The notes below the pieces were generated by a model. That model was not told the origin of the DNA. It worked only from the letters and a program-made list of their open reading frames with translations, and searched no databases. 64,000 bases of DNA from Zea mays (Eukaryota > Streptophyta > Magnoliopsida > Poales > Poaceae): positions 144,422,439 through 144,486,438 of the forward strand of contig NC_050100.1 of assembly GCF_902167145.1 (NCBI RefSeq), in the 5' to 3' direction. This document shows, piece by piece, positions 45,944 to 53,822 of this stretch. How positions within the stretch are numbered: the stretch's first letter is position 1; the number at the start of each line of letters is the position of its first letter. A program made the translations under genes and the position numbers.

Positions 45944-46315
45944 CTAGTCAATACCTATTTTCCCTTCGAGCTCCACACTTTTCTCAGCGGCCTCTGCTAC
46001 TTTTCTAGCGTCATGAATGCCTTTCTCGCTTTTTTGTATAATTTCTTGGGCCATTTCCCGGCCACCATTGTCCCAGATGTCGGTGAAAATTTTTCCACCG
46101 ACCAGGCTCGCTTCGGCCGAGGGGTCTTTTATATCTTTAGAGGATAAGGCGGCTTCGGATTGTGCCAAGAATTTCACATGGTCACAGCCTTTCCTCTCCA
46201 AAATGGTAGCAATCCCCCTGGCACCCGAAAAGGCACATATGTCTCCACGACTATTCAAAATTTCTTCAAAAGCTTCAGCTTCGTGGCTGATCCATCCAAT
46301 TGGGCCTTCGGGGTC
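45944..46315 (-). pseudogene. Antisense ORF in element G, cut by element F
   Basis: A minus-strand frame of about 124 codons: DPEGPIGWISHEAEAFEEIL, FSGARGIATILERKGCDHVK, IFTDIWDNGGREMAQEI, and a charged helical C-terminus ending GKIGID. The upstream part was removed by the insertion of F at 46315; the apparent ATG lies in the F LTR. It is open without stops, unlike the sense strand here. It resembles the antisense ORFs found downstream of gag-pol in some Tat-lineage elements such as Grande. Function unknown. Confidence 0.5.
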
Positions 46316-47532
46316 TGAGAGCACCTAGAGGGGGGGGGGGTGAATAGGTGATCCTGTAAAAACTTGAAGCTTAATCCACAAGACTTGATTAGGAGTTAGC
46401 ACGAATAAGCCAAGTGGCTAGAGAGGAGAACTTGCACAACACGATAACCACAAAGATATCAACACAGAGATGGCACAGTGGTTTATCCCGTGGTTCGACC
46501 AAGTACAACACTTGCCTACTCCACGTTGTGGCGTCCCAATGGACGAGGGTTGCAATCAACCCCTCTCAAGCGGTCCAAAGACCCACTTGAATACCACGGT
46601 GTTTTGCTTTGCTTTACTATATCCCGTTTGCGAGGAATCTCCACAACTTGGAGCCTCTCGCCCTTACACTTTGAAGTTCACAAAGAAGCACAAAGTAAGG
46701 GAGGGATGAGCAACACACACCAGACACGAAATCAGAGTACCAACACGCACACAAGTCACAACAAGAGCTCACAACACAACTCAGCGAGTTCACAACTCAA
46801 ATGGAGCTCTAATTGCTATTGCAAAGAATCAAATGCGCGGAATCGAAGTCTTGGTGCTTAGGAATGCTTAGAGAATGCTTGGTGTACTCCTCCATGCGCC
46901 TAGGGGTCCCTTTTATAGCCCCAAGGCAGCTAGGAGCCGTTGAGTGCATTCCAGGAAGGCAATTTTTGCCTTCTGTCGCCTGGCGCACCGGACAGTCCGG
47001 TGCACCACCGGACATTGTCCGGTGCGGATCTCCTTCCTTAGTTGGCGAAGCCGACCGTTGGCTCTTTGGAGCCATTGGCGCACCGGACACTGTCCGGTGC
47101 ACACCGGACAGTCCGGTGCCCCCTTCCGACCGTTGGCTCGGCCACGTGTCTTGTGCGGATCGCGTGGCCGACCGTTGGCTCACCGGACAGTTCGGTGCAC
47201 ACCGGACAGTCCGGTGAATTATAGCCGTACGCCATTAATCACTTCTCGAGAGCAGCAAGTTCGCCTGAGCCAGCCTGGCGCACCGGACACTGTCCGGTGC
47301 ACCCAGACAGAGCTGACTTTGGCTGAACAAAGCCATCTTTAATTTCAACTTGATTTTTCCTGTTTCCAGCACTTAGACACAATACATTAGTCTCTAAAAC
47401 AATGTACTAAGTCTGAGAAACATACCTTTATACTTGATTTGTACTTTGTCCACCATTTAACCCTTAGGCACTTGTGTTGGACACTAAATCACCAAAATAC
47501 TTAGAAATGGCCCAAGGCACATTTCCCTTTCA
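46316..47532 (-). repeat. 3' LTR of element F
   Basis: 1217 bp. In element sense it starts TGAAAGGGAAATGTGCC and ends TCTAGGTGCTCTCA. It contains CCGGACAGTCCGGTG-type palindromes at about 46984-47025, 47080-47120, 47183-47217 and 47279-47301. Its size and ends fit the Ji/Opie type of maize Sirevirus. Confidence 0.85.
46910..46917 (-). promoter_or_regulatory. TATA box of LTR F
   Basis: On the minus strand GGCTATAAAAGGGACC lies downstream of the palindrome cluster, as in LTR D. Confidence 0.6.
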
Positions 47533-47548
47533 ATCTCCCCCTTTTTGG
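47533..47548 (-). other. Polypurine tract of element F
   Basis: On the minus strand CCAAAAAGGGGGAGAT immediately precedes the LTR start TGAAAGGG; it primes plus-strand DNA synthesis. Confidence 0.8.
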
Positions 47549-48301
47549 TGATTTATGCCAACACAACATAAAGCAAGTAGAACAAGTGCAAAATCAATTC
47601 AAATAAGAACTCAAGATTGTTTTGATTCAAATTTGACATATATGGATCATTCTTTGCCACCACTTGGTTTGTTTTTGCAAGTCAAACTCAATTTCCTATC
47701 TCTAAGTCAAACACACATGTTGAAACATAAAGAGAGATATTTCAAGAAAAATTTATCAAAGAGTTCAAATACTCCCCCTTTTTTCCATAATTAAGCCTTC
47801 TCCCCCACAAGAGACAAACACGAGGATTTTGACAAAACAAAAGCTCTATTCTACTATTTTCAAAATTCTCAAGTGGTAGCTGATCCATTTCTTGCTTTGG
47901 CCCTATTTTCTCCCCCTTTGGCATTAAGCACCAAAACGGGATCAATTTTGGCCCTTTAACCCCATTGCCTCACCAAAATCTTCAACCAAGAGTAAAAAGG
48001 CAATAAGAGTATAGAGATGAACTTGGAATAAGTTACTCTTTCATTGGAGTGCAGTGGAAGTCTTGCATGGTCCAAGTCCACCTTTTCCCTTTCAAACCTC
48101 CTTTGAGACTAAATTAAGCAAACTCAGGCACAAGGTTAGTCTCAAAGGGTCAAGTTGTAGCACATCTCCCCCTAAATTTGTGCATCACTTGCAAATAGAC
48201 TTGTGAGGTCCGGGGAGTGCTTGTACAACTTGAGGACCATAAATAAACAACAAAATGCTTAAGGAACATGATCAAGGCATAAAACACATGTATGCTATAA
48301 A
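47549..48301 (-). other. Non-coding stretch between pol and 3' LTR of element F
   Basis: About 750 bp with several further purine tracts on the minus strand (for example AAAAAAGGGGGAGTA near 47770, GGGGGAGAA near 47805 and AAAGGGGGAGAAAAT near 47910, and GGGGGAGATG near 48166). Multiple polypurine tracts in this place are a Sirevirus trait. No env-like ORF is visible. Confidence 0.65.
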
Positions 48302-48617
48302 TCAATCCAAGTTCCGCGAATCTAAGACATTTAGCTCACTACGCAACTTGCAAAAGGTCTGCTCATCTAAAGGCTTGGTAAAGATATCGACTAGCTGGTT
48401 CTCGGAGCTAACATGAAACACTTTGATATCTCCCTTTTGCTGGTGGTCTCTCAAAAAGTGATGCCGGATGTCTATGTGCTTTGTGCGGCTGTGTTCAACG
48501 GGATTATCCGCCATGCGGATAGCACTCTCATTATCACATAGGAGTGGGACTTTGCTCAGATTGTAGCCAAAGTCCCGGAGGGTTTGCCTCATCCAAAGTA
48601 GTTGTGCGCAACACTGT
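48302..48617 (-). pseudogene. Sirevirus RNase H C-terminus (element F)
   Basis: QCCAQLLWMRQTLRDFGYNL, VPLLCDNESAIRMADNP, SRTKHIDIRHHFLRDH, VDIFTKPLDEQTFCKLRSEL and stop near 48302. The codon sequence continues across the ACTGT duplication into 61417 and onward, showing that chromovirus M cut this gene. Confidence 0.9.
48613..48617. repeat. Target-site duplication of element M (ACTGT)
   Basis: ACTGT here and at 61417-61421 flanks M exactly. Confidence 0.9.
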
Positions 48618-50466
48618 TGTAACGCCCTGAATTTGGGGGTAGAATTTTTTCTACTTTTCTCTCACCAAATTCATGCGTTACCCTTTTCTTTTTTCTCGTT
48701 CCCTCGCTAAACCTTGATCTTTTCCAAAGTTATAGCGGGTTTTGGCTTTAGACCTCGTGTAAAGCAAAACCTTAAAATACTTTATTTTGGGTGATGCACC
48801 ATGCCAAACCATGCATACTTTTGATTGTTAAAAATGTGAAAGCTTTCATCTAGAAAATTAGATTTTAGAAAAAGAAAATCCTTTTCTTTTTCTCCCCCTC
48901 TCTCCCTTTCCCATTTCGACCCAGCCCCCCCCTTCCCCCCCCCCCCCCCCGCGTGGGCCTCCCGGCTGGCCCAAGCCGCGCCTCCCCCCTCCCCTCCCGC
49001 GTGGGCCTCCCGGCCGGCCCACCCGCGCGCCCCCCCTTCCCCCTTTGGGCCCAGCCGGCCCAGCCGCCCCCTTCTTTTTCTTTTTCCAAAAATCCCTCCC
49101 ACGGGCCCCGCCCGTCATTCCCTCTCCCTATCTCTCCCCAAACCCTAACCGACGCCGCCCTTGCCCTAGCGCCGCCGCCCCTGCGCGCCGCCGCCCCCGC
49201 GCGCCGCCGCCGCCGTTCCCGCCCACGGTGAGGCTCCCTCCCTCCTCCTCCCTCTCCCTCCTCCCTCTCCTCTCTCCGGCGCCCTCCCCCGCGCCCCGTG
49301 CCCCCGCCGCTCGGCTCGCCCCGGCCGCGCCCGGCGCGCCGCCCCGCGCCCGTCCCCGGCTCCGCGCCCGCGCGCGCGCCGGCGAGCCACCCGGCCGCGC
49401 CCTCCCCGACCCCGCCTCGGCCGCGCCCTGCCCCGGCCCCGGCGAGCTCGGCCGCCCCGGCGAGTTCGGCCTCGGCCCCGCCCGCCGGCGCGCCGCTCCC
49501 CGGCTGCCCCGCCCTCGGCCGCCCCGGCGTCCCCCGTTCCGTCCCGCGCCGGCCCCGCCCCTGCGCGAGCCCCGCCCGTCCCCGACCTCGGCCGGCCCTT
49601 CCCCGCCCCCGGCCGCTCTCGCCCGACCCGGCTCCGGCGAGCTCAACCGCCCCGCGCCGCCCCTTTCCCGCCCCGACCCTGGCCGCCCTGGCCCGGCCGC
49701 GTCCGGCTCGGCCCCGACCCCGGCGAGCCCGGTCGCGCCCCCTCGGCCCCGCCTCCGGCGAGCCGCTCGGCCCCGACGACCCGCCCCGCCCCCGTGCCCC
49801 GGCTCGGTCGCCCGTCCCCGCGCTCGGCCCCGTCCGGCCGTATCCTCGCTCGCCCGCGCTCGCTTTCCCCGGCGTGCTTGCCTGCTCGCCCCGCCGTGCC
49901 TTGCTCGCGTCGTGTCGGCCCCTGCGTGGTCTCGAGCTTGGCCCAGCGTGCCTATGGCGCGCGGCTTTGAGCTCAGCTAGCGCTCGGCCCCGACGTGCGC
50001 ATGACCAGTCCGTGGTGTGTGCGTGCGGCCTCGTGCGCGTGCCCGCGTAGTGCGTGTGCCTTGGCGCGACCCGTCGTGCCTCGTCTACCCCCCTAACCCC
50101 CCCCTATTCTATATGCGCTAATCACGTCGTTTATATTAATAGGATAGGAGTCTTAATTTGGAAATTGGTTACGTTAGTTAATTTGTATAGCCAATCGTCT
50201 ATCTTATTAAATGTTAATCTACTAAAAGTGATCGCGTTTACATTAGTGCATGTAGCTGATTCTTTTGTTAGAACCAATTAAAAACTAGAGCACGTGACGT
50301 CTAGTTATTCACCAACCCGTAGCGCATCTTGGGCATAAGCTTTAACTCTCGCGAAACCTTTTCTCATTTCTTTCTAACCATAGTAACTCATTATTATATG
50401 TGGTATTCTATGCATGTTTAATCTACTTGTTCTCTTGTATGGTGTATTGTTGGTTTTCTAATTTCA

Positions 50467-51634
50467 ATGGATGGATGTATGTATGTTTGCACCCGCTTAG
50501 AGAACGATCCGGTTGAAGAGCCCGAGGAACTCGCAGGAGAAACCCCTGAGCAGCAGTCGGTTGGTGGAGGCAAGTGTCCCTTGACCTATCTCTGTCCTAT
50601 TCATTCTTTAATTCACCTCCCGCTTTACATTTATGCCTAAGGATTGACTAGCTTTTGTTATCCATGTCCTTGTTTACCTATTTGGGTTGGATTATTATTA
50701 CTTAGCTTTATGCTATTGCTCAAACTCTAATCAATGAACATGATGAGATTATCTATGATACGCTGTTTTCCCCTTTCTTATGATGATGTTATACTTGTGG
50801 TCTTCAAGGGGGATCGAGCGGTTTCTCGAGTGCCTCTCCGTAAGGACCTGTTCTATGGATGACCGCCCGGGAAAACAGTGCAACCATGAGGGTGGAATGG
50901 GATGCCCTTAGCTGAATAATTAGAGGATCCGGGGTGTAGTTCACTTAGCCGTCGTGCCGTCAATGGGGCTCGGTGTATGCGGCTCGCTCTGCCAAGGTTG
51001 ATTTGTCCCTTGGGGAGGAGTGCGGTACATTTAGGAAACCTAACGGGTGGCTACAGCCCCGGGGAATCTTTGTAAAGGCTACGTAGTGATGCCCTGCTAG
51101 GCCACCTAGGTAGTGGTCAATGGGGAGTAGCTCTCTCCGGGCAGAATGGGAATCACGGCTTGTGGGTAAAGTGCACAACCTCTACAGAGTGTTTGAAAAC
51201 TGATATATCAGCCGTGCTCGCGGTTATGAGCGGCCAAGGGAGCTCCAGTGATTAGTGGTACTTGATCAGAGATACTTTGGTACCGGTGGCTATGAGATCG
51301 ATGGTTTTGGTTATGACTATGGTGCTGGTAAGTGCTACTCTTTCCATTTGGAAAGGGTACATCGGGCTAATAACTTGGGTTAATGCTAAAACCTGGCTTT
51401 CTATTAGTAAATAATAATCTGACCAACTAAAAGCAACTGCTTGACTTATCCCCACATAAAGCTAGTCCACTACAGCCAAACAGGATACTTGCTGAGTATG
51501 TTGATGTGTACTCACCCTTGCTCTACACACCAAACCCCCCATCCCCAGGTTGTCAGCATTGCAACCACTGCTCAGGCGAAGATGAAGCTGTGGAAGGAGA
51601 CTTCCAGGAGTTCCAAGACTACGACGAGTTCTAG
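50467..51634 (+). CDS. Putative spliced small acidic protein encoded within the LTR
   Basis: An ATG at 50467 opens a frame that runs through LENDPVEEPEELAGETPEQQ to GG at 50569. It meets a consensus GC-type donor (GGAG|GCAAGTGT) and continues after a C-rich acceptor tract (CATCCCCAG|GT, 51548/51549) to a TAG at 51632-51634. The intron is 979 bp and phase 1. The product would be about 62 residues: acidic, with a CQHCNHC cluster in the second exon and an acidic aromatic tail ending DYDEF. An alternative is that the first exon starts at an acceptor at 50500 and the initiator lies in the GC-rich leader. No domain recognised. Similar exon pairs occur in LTRs N and Q. Whether it is expressed is unknown. 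Confidence 0.4.
51493..51514 (+). other. Hairpin TGAGTA...TACTCA before the LTR splice acceptor
   Basis: Six-base arms with a 10-base loop end 34 bp before the acceptor at 51548. The position is conserved in LTRs N and Q. Confidence 0.5.
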
Positions 51635-51897
51635 GTGTGGGTTAGCGGCAACCCCCTAGTCGGCTGCCTGTGAAGGCCTCGTTTATCTACGTTTCTTTTC
51701 CGCACTTTGATTTATTGTAAGAACTATATGGACGTCTCAGACGTATGATGTAATCGACTATTATTTCCCTTTTAATACCATTTTGAGCACTGTGTGATGA
51801 TGTCCATGTTATGTAACTGCTGTGTACGTGAATAACTGATCCTGGCACGTACATGGTTCGCATTCGGTTTGCCTTCTAAAACCGGGTGTGACATAAG

Positions 51898-51910
51898 TGG
51901 TATCAAAGCC
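51898..51910 (+). other. Primer-binding site of element M
   Basis: TGGTATCAAAGCC lies 4 bp after the LTR end and fits the tRNA-Met complement with one difference. Confidence 0.8.
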
Positions 51911-52153
51911 GTGCTGACTGTAGGACCGCTAACCTAGAATAGAATGGTCGTTCTAAGGATTATAGACCTCTGTCCCTGCCTTGACTTTGATATCCCTTCA
52001 AAAGTTGGTCATACCGACCAAACCTATGTTCTACTATATATTATACCTTGCTGAAAATCATGTTTTATTCTAATCCTTCATTTACTTATGGTTCATTACT
52101 TGCTGGTCATATTGATTCTGTTCTCACCCTTTTGCTTGCGATGTCTTTTGTAG

Positions 52154-53152
52154 ATGGCTCGACTTAGACACACTGCACGAAAGTCCGTCATCCCCTTCTT
52201 ACCCTCCTGCCTTGCTGAGCGTCCGCTTCGCCGTCCCGTGGCCGGACAGTCCAGCCACTTAGAGAGACTGCACCACCGCCTGCATGAGGAGCAGGAACGT
52301 CGACGACAGGAGCAGCAGGGCTCTTCCTTCTCGCTCCAACAGGAGATAGAGTCTGTGAGGAGCTGCTCCCCTGTGCTTCCTCTGGAGGCGCCCCCTGCAC
52401 CACCACTGGGTGCCCCAGCCTCTGGAGTAGCTGCTGGAGGAGACCCAGACGACGGAGGTGGCGACGACAGCTCGAGCCATGACACCGACTTCTCTTCTAA
52501 CCATGAGCTAGAAGGATGGTTTGCTCGATCCATCACTCGCGACGCCGCTCGCGGGTGTCACTTCCACGATGCGCTCGATACCCTGCTACGTCGGGCACTT
52601 AACCGACATACTTGGTCCATCGAGTATCGCTGTGTGGTCTACCAGCATAGTCGCGGGGTCTACCCGGACCGCTGGGAGGCAACCTGCTTGGTGCACTGTC
52701 CGGAGAACAGTCTCCAGGGTGCGGAGGCCTGCTCAGAGCACTATTCTATCTTTGAGCGGGACTCAGCTGAGGCAGCCATGCAAGATGCTGCACGGCGTGC
52801 GCTTTCGCACTACTGCTCGGTTTTCGGTGGGGTAGCTGATGGTCTTGACCTGAAGTATTACCCCCGCCGTCCATCTGGCAGCACAGGAGGCGTGATTGTC
52901 TCACCTGTCGGTGAGGGCAATCCTAGGTTGAGCAGCACAGTCAACCTAGCTGTCGTGCTAAACACGGAGCTGGACCATGCACTAGACGAGATGAGTAGGG
53001 CTCGTGCTGAGATCGCCCTGCTGCGGGCTGAGCGCGCGGAACGTCGTCACCTGGACGATGGTTCCCCGCTCCCGTCGGGACTCACCACCCGTACTGCTCA
53101 CCTCGGCGTGGACACCAGTCTTATGGCAATCCCGACTGCAAGACCAAGATAA
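52154..53152 (+). CDS. ORF0 of chromovirus M, unknown function, H3-like N-terminus
   Basis: A 332-codon ORF between the primer site and gag. It starts MARLRHTARKSVIPF; its residues 2-11 (ARLRHTARKS) match the histone H3 tail (ARTKQTARKS) at 7 of 10 positions. It continues with a Glu/Gln/Arg-rich helical stretch (residues 36-56), an acidic low-complexity linker (about 95-115) and a compact middle domain (about 120-230: WFARSITRDAARGCHFHDAL, EYRCVVYQHSRGVYPDRWEA, DSAEAAMQDAARRALSHYC). The last block resembles the final helix of double-stranded-RNA-binding folds. A C-terminal helix (LDHALDEMSRARAEIALLRA) follows. Gag-pol begins about 420 bp downstream, so ORF0 would need its own transcript, splicing or re-initiation. 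I do not recognise a family. Confidence 0.7.
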   Translation: MARLRHTARKSVIPFLPSCLAERPLRRPVAGQSSHLERLHHRLHEEQERRRQEQQGSSFSLQQEIESVRSCSPVLPLEAPPAPPLGAPASGVAAGGDPDDGGGDDSSSHDTDFSSNHELEGWFARSITRDAARGCHFHDALDTLLRRALNRHTWSIEYRCVVYQHSRGVYPDRWEATCLVHCPENSLQGAEACSEHYSIFERDSAEAAMQDAARRALSHYCSVFGGVADGLDLKYYPRRPSGSTGGVIVSPVGEGNPRLSSTVNLAVVLNTELDHALDEMSRARAEIALLRAERAERRHLDDGSPLPSGLTTRTAHLGVDTSLMAIPTARPR

Positions 53153-53570
53153 CTCTAGAACCATAGCTCGTTAGAGTTGGATCTTGTAATTAATACAAAA
53201 TATATACATAGAAGTTTCAGTCTTAGCGTTAGTCTCGCTTTCAGTTAGTCTTAGTTAGACAGGGTAGTTTGCTATATCCTGTGCATTTATGTTTGTCATG
53301 ATGAACTATGTTTGGTTTGGATCTTTGTAATGATTGTCACCAGAGTGTGGGTATCCCCTGCATTTTGGTTTACCTATTATGTTAATGGAGTTAGTTATAT
53401 AGTTGGGGAACCCTTTTATTCCACTTTCCTCTTTATCTGAGAAGTTGTGTGGTCTGTGTTGGAGATCAGTGAAGATGCTCATCTGTCCAGTGCTGTTGAA
53501 GAATTCTATACTCTTTTCTTATGCTGCAAGATTTACCAGATCAGTTCTGATGTGCGGTTGCATTCTGCAG
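53153..53570 (+). other. Spacer between ORF0 and gag of element M
   Basis: About 420 bp of AT-rich sequence with no coding signal. TTCTGCAG|ATG-like acceptor sequence (CATTCTGCAG at 53561-53570) lies immediately before the gag ATG at 53571, so splicing could bring gag to the 5' end of an RNA. Confidence 0.5.
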
Positions 53571-53819
53571 ATGTCAGAGAACAGGCGCAGAGGAGGAAGG
53601 CGTGCTCAGCAGGAGCGAGCCGCTCAGCAGGAGGAAGTGCCCCAGCAGCAGCACCTGCCGCCCCCGCCCCCGATGTCGATCGAGCAGATGTTTCTGATGC
53701 AGACTCAGGTAGTTCAAGCCATCGGTCAGACTCTGGCCGCCATTCAGCAGCAGCAGCAACAGCAGCAGGCCCCACCTCAGCCTCAGATGCCTCAGATGCC
53801 CAGAGACAAGCGTGCTTAA
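53571..53819 (+). pseudogene. N-terminal segment of gag (element M) ending at an in-frame TAA
   Basis: The ORF starts MSENRRRGGRRAQQERAAQQ, is Gln/Pro-rich and ends MPQMPRDKRA at a TAA (53817-53819). The next codons are in the same frame and an ATG at 53823 follows after one codon, so the 82-residue segment and the long ORF were evidently one gag-pol frame. Confidence 0.8.
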
Positions 53820-53822
53820 TTC

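Larger units (their letters stand above)
42507..46315 (+). mobile_element. Gag-only Gypsy element G (Tat-like), cut by element F
   Basis: 5' LTR, primer site, gag, a tandem-repeat region and an antisense ORF, with no protease, reverse transcriptase or integrase in the 1.5 kb after gag. It is cut at 46315 by the LTR of F; the 3' part lies beyond the window. The flank before the LTR is GGGAG. The layout suggests a non-autonomous member of the Tat group; this is inference. Confidence 0.7.
48618..51893 (+). repeat. 5' LTR of element M
   Basis: From TGTAACGCCCTGAATTTGG to AAAACCGGGTGTGACA. It has three zones: AT-rich (48618-48890), extremely C-rich (48900-50090) and AT-rich with the coding-like exons (50100-51893). 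No canonical TATA box was recognised. Long ORFs on both strands of the C-rich zone reflect composition. Confidence 0.9.

Noticed and set aside
49045..50050. Long plus- and minus-strand ORFs in the C-rich part of LTR M (and the same at 58407-59448)
   Set aside because: They occur in several overlapping frames on both strands, are Pro/Arg/Ala-rich and follow from base composition with few stop codons.
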